From Aradus depressus (lineage: Eukaryota; Arthropoda; Insecta; Hemiptera; Aradidae), in NCBI GenBank assembly GCA_963662175.1, contig OY759218.1:18504480-18568479 (forward strand): a stretch of 64,000 nucleotides of DNA, given 5' to 3'. The notes under the pieces are model-generated. The model worked only from the letters and a program-made list of their open reading frames with translations. It ran no database searches and was not told the origin of the DNA. Of this stretch, positions 22,831-33,894 are shown one piece after another. Each line of letters opens with the position of its first letter. The first letter of the stretch is position 1. The translations under genes were made by a program, and so were the position numbers.

Positions 22831-23179
22831 GACGACTTTTTCTTTTCTTTAGGTGCATATAAGTTCGATTTGTAATAATGAATGTTGTTCGTGTTGGGAT
22901 GGCTAGGAGTGTTCCCCGTAAATGTATCTGTTCCACTGTAAGTTTAGGATGGATATTGGTTTGGACAGGGGCCCTGTACACCTTCCTTTAGATTTCATGA
23001 CACGTCTTTCTCTCTAATTGATAGATTTGTCGTCCCCTGAGGAGCGGACAGCAGATAGCGGCTAGTCCGGAATGCCAATAGCTACGGGCAGATATCATGT
23101 TTCAGATGGAGCCACCCCTCTCAATTCTCTATCTAACAAATATAATTTTTAGTTTTTGTTCCTTTGTCCTCTACTCATG
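22831..23179. other. Unassigned non-genic sequence
   Basis: Nothing identified. Confidence 0.45.
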
Positions 23180-23310
23180 GCTGTGACATCCTAACATGGT
23201 CCCCCAAGGCAGGATCTCTGGTGGGCCCCCAGGCCTGGATCTCTTCTGGTGGGCCCCCAAGGCAGGAGCTCTGGCGGGCCCCCTGGCCTGGATCTCTGGC
23301 AGGTTCCCCT
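23180..23310 (+). repeat. GC-rich imperfect tandem repeat
   Basis: Four units of about 30 bp built on CTCTGGTGGGCCCCC plus AGGCCTGGAT or AAGGCAGGAT. Local base composition is sharply GC-rich. The frame through it gives Gly/Pro-rich repeats only. Confidence 0.7.
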
Positions 23311-23479
23311 ACCTCAAAGGGCAGCATGAAGCGCTACAAAACCATAAAATAGGTCAGTTTTTATGATAAGATGACACAAAAAAAATATTTACATTTATTG
23401 ATAAGAACTGTTTGCTCAATTATTAATTTTCACTCCCCCACCAAAACCAGTCAACAGTTTGCGCTAATGTTCAATAGTT

Positions 23480-24105
23480 GACTTACATAGGGGCCCCTAA
23501 ATCCTCATACTAAATTTTGTGTCGATAAATTCATTATATTGGCAAATATTATAGTTTATGAAATTATCCCCTTCCCCTGAACCCCACTTTCCTTCGACCG
23601 ATATCACTGAAATTTGACAGGTTATGTTTTGACTTCAAGTATGAAATTTCATGTCGATGCATTATAGAGATTAGTCCTAGATCACCAACCTTCCGGCATT
23701 ATAACCTTGCAAAATATGTACTCACTGAAATATGTGGAAAACATGTTACAACCCCATAAGGACACATATACATTTTCAGCGGTATCAACCGAAGGAAAGG
23801 GGGGACCACATTGGAGTTCAACTCGAAAACCCCAATAACTGCTTTTGAAATGAATATATTAACATAAAATTTCTTATGTATAATCATAACGCCATAAAGA
23901 TGCCATCTACTAATTTTCCGGGGAATCCACCAAAGGGAAGGGGGGTTCGACTCATAAACGCCAATAACTGCCGATGTAATGCATTTATCCATACTACTTT
24001 TAATATGAGGATTCTTGGATGATTTTTAGTCCAAACGGTCTATTGGTTTTGGAGGGAAAGCGGAAACTTAATTGACTAATTCGTAGTACATTGCCGTGAT
24101 TGACT
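23480..24105. repeat. Family S, two copies in opposite orientation
   Basis: 23480-23690 is plus ('aaatcctcatactaaatttt') and 23700-24105 is minus ('ctgccgatgtaatgcattta', 'gattcttggatgatttttag'). A T15 run follows at about 24111. Confidence 0.75.
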
Positions 24106-24215
24106 GACCACTTTTTTTTTTTTTTACTAACGAATCTATATGATCCGACGCGAGTTTTTAGGTGTGGAATTCCACATGAGTGACTAAGGATTAATATTTG
24201 AAGGCAAGCTTCCGG

Positions 24216-24299
24216 TGGATAAATGTTTTAATTAAATTAAAATTAAGATAGTAATTTTCACGACGACATTTCGGGACGTTCTTATTGTGTGATGTTGAC
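24216..24299 (-). repeat. Family P fragment with core remnant
   Basis: Minus strand retains ACGTCCCGAAATGTCGTCG, the 3' side of stem II plus a GAAA core, but the CTGATGA half is lost. Confidence 0.6.
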
Positions 24300-25221
24300 T
24301 ATGGCTAATCCAGTGGCTGTCGGTCATGGCAGAGAAGAGCATCTACAAGATAAGTGACACTGAGGGGACGGGACTCCAGTCGTTACAGTGGACTTGAGAC
24401 TCATCTATTACTCTTCACCGTTAACGATGCTGAGCTCAGACCATTTTTCGGGGAAGAGCCGAATCTCACCTGACACCAATTTATACCATGAAGCAATTTC
24501 AAAGACAGACAAAAGCTACGGGGTAATAAAGAAAAGAGGAAAAAAGTCCAACTGAGGCATTATCAGGAATCTGGAAGAGACCTCGGACCTATCACGTAAT
24601 AAGGGGAGCTTGAGCTGTCAACAGCCGGGTTTAATATGAACCTCGAGGTGAGGGGTGAGTGGCCATCATGACTATCAACCCCAAGGTATATACCTCGAAT
24701 TCTCGCAACAAAATAACCTCGTTTATGGAATGTATGTAGTACATAGATTCCTCTATGAAACAAAATTGTATCAAATGTTAATAAATGACGGGGTTTGAAT
24801 CAAAGTGGTCTAAGAGACATTTATAAAACTTTGAAGAAACTGTGCATTAAGTTCAGATTTTAAAAAATCTATAATTTATCGAAACCGGAAATATTTTGTC
24901 TTCTGCTTTTATGGTGAAGCTGTTAGCAAACCATAAAAATGAGTAAAAATATTAATTTCAAGGTCACTATTTAAGTTACTTAATCATGTTACTAAAATGG
25001 AATAAGTGATTTGCCACTAGATCTCAGCACTGGCTAGGATTTCACTTGTACAACTTTTTTCCTGAACAGAACTATCATTTTTGTACCCGATTATGCACTC
25101 AACGAAAAATTATCAAAAATGTCCCTTGTACCATTTTGATTCTAACCCAGTCAAATATATCAAGAGAATGGCAAGATCAGAAAACTAACCTAGTGGCCTC
25201 TTATAATACTATCTATTAAAA
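24300..25221. other. Unassigned non-genic sequence
   Basis: Low-copy in this window. No domain or RNA structure recognised. Confidence 0.45.
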
Positions 25222-25237
25222 CTATTAGAATAATATA

Positions 25238-25575
25238 GGGCGCCGGTAGCTCAGTGGTATGCGTGCTTGACTTCTGAGCTCAAGGTTGTGGGTTCGTAGC
25301 ACGACCGAGGCCCTTAGTTTATTTTATCTGGGAGGTAAAATAAACTTAAGCACGCCGTCCTTCGGATGGGACGTTAAGCGATGGTCCCGAGCCTGTACGA
25401 TGTCAGGTACTCGTTAAAGACCCCTGCCCGAGGTGAATAAAAATTTAGGGTAGGCAAAATTTAGGACTCCTACAGTAGAGTCGGGCTCATGTTCACCAGA
25501 GTGACGAAAGAGCGCTCTGGTAGTAGGCGATATGACCTCGTAGTTAAAGCCCGGGCAGGAGTCATAAAACCTAAC
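25238..25575 (+). mobile_element. tRNA-derived SINE, full length
   Basis: The head GGCGCCGGTAGCTCAGTGGT includes the A box. The B box is GGTTCGTAGCACG, with one change from the usual GGTTCGAANCC. The body carries GCCGTCCTTCGGATGGGACG. Near-perfect target duplication ctattRgaataatata at 25222-25237 and 25576-25591. Same family as 561-901. Confidence 0.9.
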
Positions 25576-25591
25576 CTATTGGAATAATATA

Positions 25592-26006
25592 TGTTTTGAC
25601 TATTTTCGCGATGATGTAAAGTCTCTGTGTGTGAGTGGCTGTGATTGGGAAGTTTTGAGCGCACTACAATGAAAATTTATTTTTTGTATTATTGGTAGTT
25701 ACGATGTCAGGTTCTCCCACTCTAATCCCGAACTTGCAAGGAGTTTGACGTTATCCCGAAAAAAATGTTACAGTTTGAAGGCGTTCAAATTGTCAATCCT
25801 TATTCCAATGACCAAAATGTTCAAGACTTTTTCAAAAAATGTATATTAAGAATAATTTTTCGTAAATGTTATTAACAAAATAGCTTATTATTCAAACATC
25901 ATATAACACTGTGTATGAACACATCAACGGGAATTAAATTTTAGAATACAAACAGATATAAGATAAATAATAATATTGATAAAAATAAAATAAATAAATG
26001 ATAGTT
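25592..26006. other. Unassigned AT-rich sequence
   Basis: Nothing identified. Confidence 0.45.
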
Positions 26007-26122
26007 AGTTATTATGACTCATACCCGGGCAGGTCATATCGCCTACTACCAGAGCGCTCTTTTCGTCACTCTGGTGGACATGAGCCCGACTCTACTGTGG
26101 GAGTCCTAAATTTTGCCTAATT
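26007..26122 (-). mobile_element. SINE, 3' half only
   Basis: Matches the distal SINE body (gactcatacccgggc, actaccagagcgctctt, gcccgactctactgtggg) with a small internal deletion. Confidence 0.8.
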
Positions 26123-26324
26123 TTTTTTTTATTTCGGTACATCCCTTCCTCAAGTCACAACAAAATACAGAAAATATAAAAATATAAATACACAAATTAA
26201 CAAATAAATAATGTAAAATGTAGTAACGATAGAACTTATATAATATTGGTGGAGGGCCCTCTCCAAGAAAATAAAAATGTAAGAAATATATAAATTAACC
26301 CACAACGTTTATATAATACGACTT

Positions 26325-26510
26325 TTATTTTTATTTTTCATTTTGAATAATAAGAAAAAAATTCCGTTTCCAAATAGTGGGTTTTCTCTAACATAAATAT
26401 TTTTTATTGAGTTTAAAATTTTTTTATTGCATCTATTGCTTTCAAGAAGTGTGGATGGGCATTGTTGATTTCTTTATGAGTTCTTTTCAAAAAATATGTT
26501 AGTTATTCGT
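26325..26510 (-). pseudogene. Family P upstream segment with LINE-like C-terminus
   Basis: The minus strand carries a worn version of the peptide seen at 32.97 kb (HFLKAIDAIKKF with a following stop), then the shared UTR-like sequence. It is a 5'-part copy of P without the ribozyme region. Confidence 0.55.
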
Positions 26511-27439
26511 AATTCCAGAAATAATTTAGCATATGAGCGAGTCTGTAAAAATGTAAGACTGCTTTTAACTCAAGAACTGATCAATTTTGATCAAACTAGA
26601 CAATATACTTATGTTTTGTCATAGTTGACTAATATATTTAATGATTTGAAATTTAGTCAGCCTTACAACAAGTCTTTACTATTTGATTAATTAATTAAAG
26701 TAAAACGGGTAGAAAGGGCTGTAGGCCGTGGGATTGGGATTTGAGTTTCCAAAAAAAGGATTCCTTGACTAATTAGAAACACTAATTAGAAACTGCTCCG
26801 TCAATGGATCCTATTTTTCTCATTAGTTATTCTGACCACTGAAACCAGGACACCGCATCCTAATCCCAAGGATAACTTAATTTTAGAATAATAACTTGTA
26901 TTCAAATCCTTCCAACATGTCCTACAGGTAAATTAAATGTTAATAAAGACAACCAGAATATATATCTACTTTAAATTGTTTAATTTTTTTATTTACTAAA
27001 AGCTAAATCGTATACCTTGTTGCAGATAATACCGAACCGATCTAATGTAATTTTTTTTTTTTTTTTTTTTTCACAACTATATAAAGAATATAAACAATAA
27101 GCAAATGTGCTAAGGAAGAATAAATGGCAATGTCAGAATGTCAAGAGAGAGGAAATCACCCAGAGGTGACACTCCCTAATCACTGTTACTGCCTGATCTG
27201 AGAATATCTTTAGGCCATTGGCGCGTTCGCCAAGTGTGGCAGAAGGAAGGGCACGGACTAGTGGACAAATGTGAGTACTAAAGGAGGAAAATAATTTTTT
27301 GTGCCTGAATTTAGGGCTTTGTTGGAGATGTAATAAGGAACATGGGCAATTGTACGAAGAATTTTGGATTGCAAGGATTGAATGCGCAAATTGCGCTTCC
27401 TCGCCTCCCGGTCTTCTTAACACATCAAAATTCTACTCA
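26511..27439. other. Unassigned, with a T22 tract
   Basis: T-run at about 27050-27071. A 96-codon minus frame (27133-27423) lies upstream of that A-tail on its own strand, so the segment could be the 3' end of an unknown retroelement, but I recognise no domain. Confidence 0.4.
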
Positions 27440-27885
27440 GTTTTACTCCCCCAGCTATTCGAAGTATAGGGGAAGTTATGTAATTGGTCAAAAATTCGAA
27501 ATTGAGTATTTCCGAACCCCATAAAGACCTATTGATTTTCAGCCTAATCGGCCAAAGGGAAGGAGGAGTTTAGGAGGGGCATTAACACAAAAAGTCTAAT
27601 AACTGCCGTTGTAATGAATATATCGACACGACATTTCATACGGAGATTCACAAACCCATAAAGAAGACACCTATGAATTTTCAGCTGAATCGGTTGGAGG
27701 AAATGGCATCAGAGGAACGGCTCAACTCAAAAACTCCAATCAATATTGATGTAATGAATGTATCGACATAAAACCTATTAGTTTTCAGGGAGGATAAGAG
27801 GAGGGGCTCAAGTGAAAAACCCTTATAACTACCGATGTAATGTATGTATCGACATAAAATTTAGTATGCGGACGAATTATACAGA
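27440..27885 (-). repeat. Family S copy
   Basis: Starts TTTTACTCCCCCAGCTATTC and keeps two core sub-repeats ('gccgttgtaatgaatatatc', 'accgatgtaatgtatgtatc'). It ends before the second terminus. Confidence 0.8.
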
Positions 27886-28512
27886 AGTATATAATATATA
27901 CTGTATACGGTAATAAGTCTACCCATGTCATAGTCGTATCGCTTGTAAACAGAAAGTATAAGAACTTAGAGGCCCTAAAGGACGTAACATCATGTGAGGT
28001 ACTAAGACAGCTCCTGAGGTTAATTTAAGTCATGGGAGTCCGTTACTACATGGGGCAATATAATGAGCTCCAAGACTGTGTGTGCATGGCGAGTTCACCA
28101 TCACAAGAACAATGAAAAACATTATTCAACTACTATTTTATCAAATTACTAATGTTAAAAAAAACGTTATTAACAATTGTTTTTGTTTTTTTATATCGTC
28201 TGAACTAAATTGTTAGCTTCTCAGAAGAAACATGTAATCATGCAGACCTATTATAGGTCTATTATAAATCCATACCTATATAATATAGGTATGGATTTAT
28301 AATTAATTTAACAAACAAAAATATCATCAATGATAAATGTTTGTATATACACAACGGAGGGTAATGAATTATGTACATGTACGCCTATGTGGTATAATGT
28401 ATGCAAATATTAGGAGTACTTTTCGCTCAGATCTGGAGGTACATCAAACAAAAAGTTTGAGAACCGCTAGTCTAACTAGTCTAAACTGTTCATCTTATTT
28501 GTCATTATTATA
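27886..28512. other. Unassigned, with a short hairpin
   Basis: A perfect 21-bp-arm hairpin (ATTATAAATCCATACCTATA and mirror) sits at 28261-28303. Nothing else identified. Confidence 0.55.
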
Positions 28513-29190
28513 TCATATATATAAAGCTGAAAATGTCTGTGCGTTGTACCGCTATAACTCACGAACGGCTTGATGGATTTGATTAATTTTTTTTTAAATT
28601 TGTTCGTCATCGTCTGTGGAAGGTTATAGGCGTATTAGTACCTCAATATCTGGTCATCCACCCACGCAATCTTTGTAACTCAAAAACCACTGCAATGATT
28701 AATGAGGAATCTTTTTGAATAGATAAGTTTTATCTAACGGAAGGTTAAGATCTATTTTTTAATCAACCCCTGGTCCATCCCAGCATCCACTCAGGCAATC
28801 TTTGTAACTCGAAAACCATTGCAACGAAATGATTGAGAAATCTTTTTGAATAAATTAGTTTTAGCTCCAGGATGGTTGAAGTCGTATGTTTTAATCAACC
28901 TGGTGGTTACAAGCGTTCTCAAGTACTCACTGGCTAGGACGTCCACTGATGCTAAGTATTCACTAGCTGTGGTTTCCGCCGTTGAATGGCGCGTACCCCA
29001 TGGTGCCCAGGGGTGCTAAAAACTTACTAGCTGGGATGTCTGCCGTTGAAGGACTATAAGCGTTATTCCGTATGAATAATTGAAAATTATAACATCATGA
29101 ATGTACTATTGAAGAATTGAAATGGATTCGAACGAGAGATATTAGGAGAAAAGTCAAAGTTCCCCGGGCAACGTCGGGTATTACTACTAA
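28513..29190 (+). mobile_element. Non-autonomous Helitron, copy 3, longer variant
   Basis: 678 bp, from TCATATATATAAAGCTGAAA to CTAA (a valid CTRR) between host A and T. The 3' hairpin has CCCGG-GCAACG-TCGGG. It differs by about 170 bp of extra sequence (about 28868-29040), less AT-rich, with repeated ACTAGCTG/ACTGGCTAG phrases, placed between the repeat units and the 3' end. Confidence 0.88.
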
Positions 29191-29204
29191 TATATTATAT
29201 TACA

Positions 29205-29445
29205 TATGCAACTCAAATATTTGTAAATATTATGTCAAGGTAGGATTTCCTTAGGGGACAGGGTGTCACAGTCTTTAGTAATCTCAGGTAACGTGACGAT
29301 TGTATAAATATGACAACCTAGCAAAGTTAAATGTCACTTTAGAACTTTGTGCTGACGATGGCGTAAGTCAAAACCGATACACTATGTATATATTTTTGTG
29401 GAAGTTGAAAATATTAAAGTTAAACAAGTTCTTTGTTCTTATTTA
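29205..29445 (+). repeat. Family A copy
   Basis: Full-length body. The ribozyme at 29349-29382 keeps GTG-CTGACGA but has GTCAAAAC in place of GCCGAAAC, so stem II is broken and G12 is lost. Confidence 0.75.
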
Positions 29446-30121
29446 TTTTATTAACTTCCCACTATCGACACAGATGGCATAAATCCATGCGAACAAGAAA
29501 CTCAAAGTCTGCTGATTTAAGAGGAAATAGTTCGGAGGAAATACTCTTAGCACTATCAACTATAAATAATTCCATCATTTTCTCAAAGTTTGGGTCGGCT
29601 AATTAGCCCTTTACCCTTTCCTCCACTCCATAAATCCGCTCCTCCATTCATGCGAATCTCTATAGTATTGACATGTCTGCAACTGTTTTTCCTTTAACCT
29701 CACTCACTCTAGGTCTCCCCTCATTTTGATAATGTGATTTCCTTCCTGGGAGGTCCCCAGGCAGCTTTTGTTCCCTCCGCAGTCAAACGTGAAATTTAAA
29801 TTTGCCTTGGGCCAAGGGGAAAATAAGGAGAAAAAAAAATAAAAACGATGAAGCAGCGATTAAAAATGTACCCTTAGGGAGCCTTCTTTGATTCACTGTT
29901 ATTGCTTTCCCACTCAAACCTGATATATCTTTGTTAGAAAAAGGATTTCCTTTATTCTTTTTTTTTTTTTATATTTAAATTAATTTGATCTTATAGTTGC
30001 ACCTTATATTTTATTTTAACCCTTTGGGACGCACCGTTATATCGTTGTGTCAAGTGTACCACTTTTCAGGAGGCTCAATTAACTGATTCAAAGCTGTCTA
30101 TGAGATCAGCGTTTTAATCTT
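29446..30121. other. Unassigned non-genic sequence
   Basis: No family recognised. A T13 run near 29962. Confidence 0.45.
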
Positions 30122-30125
30122 TTAA

Positions 30126-31112
30126 CCCTCATACGGTAAGGTCGGGGTCTAAAGGACCCCAACCGCTGTATTTTCTCGGTTGCTCCTCACCACTTGGACT
30201 TAAAGCCATGTGACGTCAGGTAACCTCTCACTCCTCTAGCGGACGTCGAGTTCACATGGCACTTATTTATAACTATTATTATAAGTCAACTTTTATTTGG
30301 GGTCCCTTGGGACACCACCTTAGCTTTAAAGTTAAATATTTTTAGAATGTTTTTGGTGATTTTTTTGCTATTTTGACGAATATAATGCTGAATGGGGTCT
30401 AAGCGACCCCAATTTACCATTAGTGTTTCATAATTAATTTGTATAAAATATTTTCAGATATTTTATCATGGCCTCTGAGAATTTATTTTGGACGGCTGAA
30501 GAAATTCTGGAAGAATTATTGCGTCAGCAGGCAGAATCCGACGAAGAGCTTCATGAAGTTGATTCCGAGAATGAGGATGCTGACGAATGTAGCCCACCTA
30601 ACACTGATTGTGCCGACATCGAAAGAACTTTCGTAGTAGGTAAAGATGAAGAAACAATTTTTACAGACAGACCCCTGGTTTCGAAGTACGCTAAAGTCTC
30701 TCAGTCATATAATCAGCCATTTGCCAGGTCTTAAGGGTGAAGCCCGTGGACTCATGAAGAAAAACTTGTTCGGCTATTTATAAATGATGAATTAGTGGAG
30801 AAAATAGTTCAACATAGAAATGAGGAAATTGAAAGATCAGTACAAAATTACACTTGACAACAGTGGTTTATAGATCCGACAGATGTGATGCAGATCCGAC
30901 CTCTAATAGGTTTATTTTCTTTCTTTATTTCTTTTTTTGTACTAAGACTGAATAATTATTACCTACCTATTGTTTAATAAATAATTTTGGAGTTATTTGT
31001 TGTTGTTTTTTTAACATTAAAATGATTTAATTCAAAGCGGAAATTCCGATTGGGGTCCAATAGACCCCACCTTACCGTTTGTATTCGCCTAGATCACCTT
31101 ACCATTAGAGGG
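30126..31112 (+). mobile_element. piggyBac deletion derivative, 987 bp
   Basis: Ends CCCTCATACGGTAAGG and CCTTACCATTAGAGGG, flanked by TTAA at 30122-30125 and 31113-31116, the invariable piggyBac target. Subterminal hairpins of the form GGGGTC-N-GACCCC occur several times near both ends (30138, 30395, 31055). It encodes the start of the transposase only. Confidence 0.93.
30468..30905 (+). pseudogene. piggyBac transposase N-terminal part
   Basis: The ATG at 30468 opens 88 codons: MASENLFWTAEEILEELL, then an acidic stretch (SDEELHEVDSENEDADE) typical of piggyBac N-termini, ending at the TAA at 30732. Other frames then continue with THEEKLVRLFINDELVEKIV and a TDVMQIRPLIGLF segment, matching the start of the DDE_Tnp_1_7 domain, so at least two frame breaks or stops interrupt it. 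The catalytic aspartates and the cysteine-rich C-terminus are deleted. It has no transposase activity but can still be mobilised through its intact ends. Confidence 0.82.
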
Positions 31113-31116
31113 TTAA

Positions 31117-31210
31117 AATGATTTTGAACCAATTTTGTGAACTGGTTTCAGAGGGAGAGCAAATACATAGTTAATTAATTAACGCAGGGGAAGTACATTG
31201 TCTGTGATTC
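31117..31210 (-). repeat. Family S fragment
   Basis: 'ttaacgcaggggaagtacattg' and 'gtgattcac' match the S end. The piggyBac TTAA lies in or beside this copy. Confidence 0.6.
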
Positions 31211-31649
31211 ACAAGTGACATTTTAATTTTTTTGTTAATGTCTGTCAAGTTTTGGTCCTTCAGATGGTGTTTAACCATACGAATTATGTATTCTCAAGTC
31301 CTCTTTGTGGGGAAAATGGACGATTGGTGAGGTTGGTTCAAGAGGCAGAGGGGGGGGGGGGGGGGGGGGGGAAAGGGAAAAAGGAAGTTCTCCTGGTATT
31401 AATTACACTAAATTGTAGCAAAGCAATTAGGGGGAGAATCGGCCCGCATTTGAAGGTTGAACTTGGAATTGTCTTCAAATTGTGTGAAGTGGTTGAGTTG
31501 CCGATGCGGGCATGTAGAAAGTGCCACCCCCTCTCGTTACCTACATATAATCGTCTGCCCTTTACCTTCGGACAAACTACAAAACCTATTTTCCTTTAAA
31601 TGCTCATCCGAGTGCTCACACTCCAAAATCTTAGCACACTTCAACATTT
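31211..31649. other. Non-genic, with a G22 tract
   Basis: G-run at 31350-31371. The 115-codon frame crossing it has a glycine stretch from the homopolymer and no domain. Confidence 0.5.
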
Positions 31650-31762
31650 GACTTCTTCAGCTATAGTATAGGGGAAGTTATGTAATCGGTGTGTGATTCC
31701 ATGTCAAATTGACAAGAAAAAAAAAAAAAAAATAGGGTGCGTGCAACTCCGATGCGTGGCGA

Positions 31763-31918
31763 AATGAGCGTGACAACGTCTGAGTTGCGGAGACAGTGTG
31801 AAGCGCTCTCTCTCGGCGCATGCGCGATACGTGTGTTACGTGTTACCGAAAGTAACATAACGCAGTTTTCGAACATGGAGTGCCGGCCTACCAAATTATA
31901 AGACGTTGTCACGTCAAA
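31763..31918. mobile_element. MITE, about 155 bp
   Basis: TGAGCGTGACAACGTCT and AGACGTTGTCACGTCA form the inverted ends. Internally CTCTCTCTCGGCGCATGCGC includes a perfect GCGCATGCGC palindrome, the core of NRF-1-type binding sites. A second, shorter copy follows at 32.2 kb. Confidence 0.65.
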
Positions 31919-32205
31919 ACAATATAGAAAGAAAACATTCATAAGAATAATAGTTTTCAAAAAATGAAAAGGATAAAACTTTTATTGCACAAAAGTTTAC
32001 AATCCTCATGGCAATGAGTGTTTTTTTTTTGTTTTTGTTTTTTTATAAAAATATTATTTTCAAATTCATAGATCAAATAGTTTTAGAATGGTGAACAATT
32101 TTATGAAGCGTTTATTTAAATCAATGCTATTTTCACATTTATACATCATGTAGGACAATAATGTAATTTTGAAGTTCATTTAACACTTCGATTAGTTAAG
32201 AGATA
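31919..32205. other. Unassigned AT-rich sequence
   Basis: Short T-runs only. Confidence 0.4.
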
Positions 32206-32326
32206 ACACAAGGTGGCGGATGCTCTCTCTCTCTCGGCGCATGCGCGATACGAAAGTAACATATGTAGGTAACGCAGTTTTCTAACATGGGTAGCCTTCC
32301 AATTTAAAAGACGTTGTCACGTCAAA
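32206..32326. mobile_element. MITE, partial second copy
   Basis: Repeats CTCTCGGCGCATGCGCGATA, 'aacgcagttttctaacatgg' and the right end AGACGTTGTCACGTCAAAA. The left end is missing. Confidence 0.65.
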
Positions 32327-32402
32327 AGTCGTCAGTGAATTACCGTCAATGTACTTCCCCAGAACAAATTGAAGCAATTAACTTTTCTCTTCCCTTCTAG
32401 AA
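32327..32402 (+). repeat. Family S, left end
   Basis: 'gtcaatgtacttccccagaa' followed by 'caattaacttttctcttccc'. Confidence 0.7.
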
Positions 32403-32449
32403 CCAGTTTACTATCTGGGCTAATAATAATAATTTTTATTTTCGTAATA

Positions 32450-32766
32450 CAATAACTTATCAATTTAGTAAAAAACTATCAGGTATAATTTCAATATATA
32501 ATTTATCTCATTTTTTTCTCAAGACATATATTATAACATTGTTTGGTTAGAAAGATGCAAGGTTTTTATTAAAATAATGTGAAATAATGTATAAAAATGA
32601 CGATATTCCTTGTATAATATAGGAATGAAATAATAAATGGGGATTGATCTGTGTTGTTGAATTGAAAATGACAATATAAGTCGAAACGTCTTGAGAAAAA
32701 AATTAAATAAATTATATATTGAAATTATACCTGATTGTCTTTTACTAAATTGATAAATTATAAGAA
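32450..32766. repeat. Inverted pair with a hammerhead-like core
   Basis: The left arm (32450-32526) and right arm (32688-32766) are reverse complements ('aatttcaatatataattta'). In the right arm, reading outward, 32662-32690 gives TTGAAAA, T, GAC-AATATAA-GTC, GAAAC, GTC. This is a hammerhead-like core with two changes in the CTGANGA box. The left arm is cut just after GTC. Confidence 0.6.
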
Positions 32767-32775
32767 GTAAGGTAT

Positions 32776-32930
32776 TTAAATTCAAATTGAATTAAGTTAA
32801 ACAATAACATGGTAATAGGATATGTCCAGTGGCGGATTTAAGGAAAAAGGCCCGGTCAGCAAAATCTCTCTGGGGCCCCGTACTTATTAGAAAGAAAGAA
32901 GACTTTCGAATAAATAAACATTGCTCTTTT
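32776..32930. other. hAT-like terminus
   Basis: CAGTGGCGGATTTAAGG starts at 32828, followed by GGCCCGGTCAGC and GGGGCCCC, like hAT ends. The opposite end was not found. Confidence 0.4.
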
Positions 32931-32969
32931 TTTTTTTTTTAAAGTTTAACTCATAAAGGAATTAATTTA

Positions 32970-33050
32970 TTTAATGCTCTTCCCCCCTTCTGGAAGTCAA
33001 TAGATACAATAAAAAAATTTAAATTTCAACTAAAAATGTTTATGTTATAG
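32970..33050 (+). pseudogene. LINE-like C-terminal peptide of family P
   Basis: The frame reads FNALPPFWKSIDTIKKFKFQ and LKMFML, then TAG at 33048. Proteins of several LINE clades end in a similar N-LP-..-I-(S/T)-I-..-FK..LK-..L motif. The same peptide is kept at 45.1 kb (HFLKSIDTIKKFKFQLKMFM), so it was coding. No catalytic domain is linked here, so the clade is unknown and a Penelope-like origin cannot be excluded. Confidence 0.55.
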
Positions 33051-33275
33051 GAAACCCTTTACACTGAAAAAAAAAAATAGTGTTTCATATCCAAGAAACA
33101 TTATTTGATACAAAGCTTTCATTTTTCTTTTTTGGGCAGAGTTCCTCCACACCTTAAAGGTCAGTCCAATGTACGTTATTGTTTTATATATTTAATTTAT
33201 ATATATATATATATATATTATTTTTCATATATTGTTATAGTTACATTGTTTTCTTTCTTTTCTATATCTCGCACA

Positions 33276-33325
33276 TTGGGACCTGATGATGGGACTTAAG
33301 AACGTCCCGAAACATCGTTGGGATA
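33276..33325 (+). ncRNA. Hammerhead-like motif, family P
   Basis: CTGATGA (33283-33289), T, GGGAC-TTAAGAAC-GTCCC, GAAAC, ATC, GTT. Core boxes and stem II are perfect and GTT is a legal cleavage triplet. Stem I pairing next to the core is poor, so activity is less certain than for families A, G and L. Confidence 0.5.
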
Positions 33326-33894
33326 AAGACACTTCAGAGTTTTTTTGAAAAATTGTTATCTTAATTTTTATTAAATTGAAAAATGTGTCTACTTATTATA
33401 CACGTATCTTGTATTAATTTTGTTTATGTACTCATATATTTTTTAGTATTTATTTGTTCAGTTTTATTATTTTCATTTTACTTTTTTAATAGTTTTGTTA
33501 TTACTACTAATTATAGGTGTTTTAGACTCAAGTAGTTATAAATCTATTTTATAAGCTATCTTAATGTAAAAATTCTTATGACGTATCCTTTTACCATGTA
33601 TTGGTTTAACGGAAATAAATTTATTATTATTATTCCAAAAGACATACAATTTGAATTTGTTTTATCACAGTCTTTATACATGATTGTAAAAAAATATATA
33701 TTTGATTGTAAAATACATTTATTTCATTGATTAAAAAAACAAAGCTATTTTGTTTGTTTACAAAATATCAAAGAGAATCTTTAAGAAATTTTTAATCCAC
33801 TTCTTGCTTTTCGCTCAGCAAATATATCAATTGTGGTATTCAAGTCAATTTGGTTGGCAACGTTTCGTTCTATGAAGAGAATACCACAGTCACG

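Larger units (their letters stand above)
32940..33810 (+). mobile_element. Family P retroelement, most complete copy
   Basis: Order: LINE-like C-terminal peptide, about 200 bp UTR with a TA microsatellite, hammerhead-like core (33276-33325), about 260 bp, then 'ttaacggaaataaatttatt' with a TTA-repeat tail. Partial or inverted copies lie at 13.5, 24.2, 26.3, 37.7, 44.7, 58.9 and 63.3 kb. Confidence 0.7.

Noticed and set aside
25238..25310. Possible tRNA gene
   Set aside because: A and B boxes are present, but the cloverleaf is degenerate and it is continuous with the SINE body and bounded by the SINE duplication.
31763..31918. CpG-rich promoter
   Set aside because: The GCGCATGCGC site lies within a repeated MITE and no gene follows.
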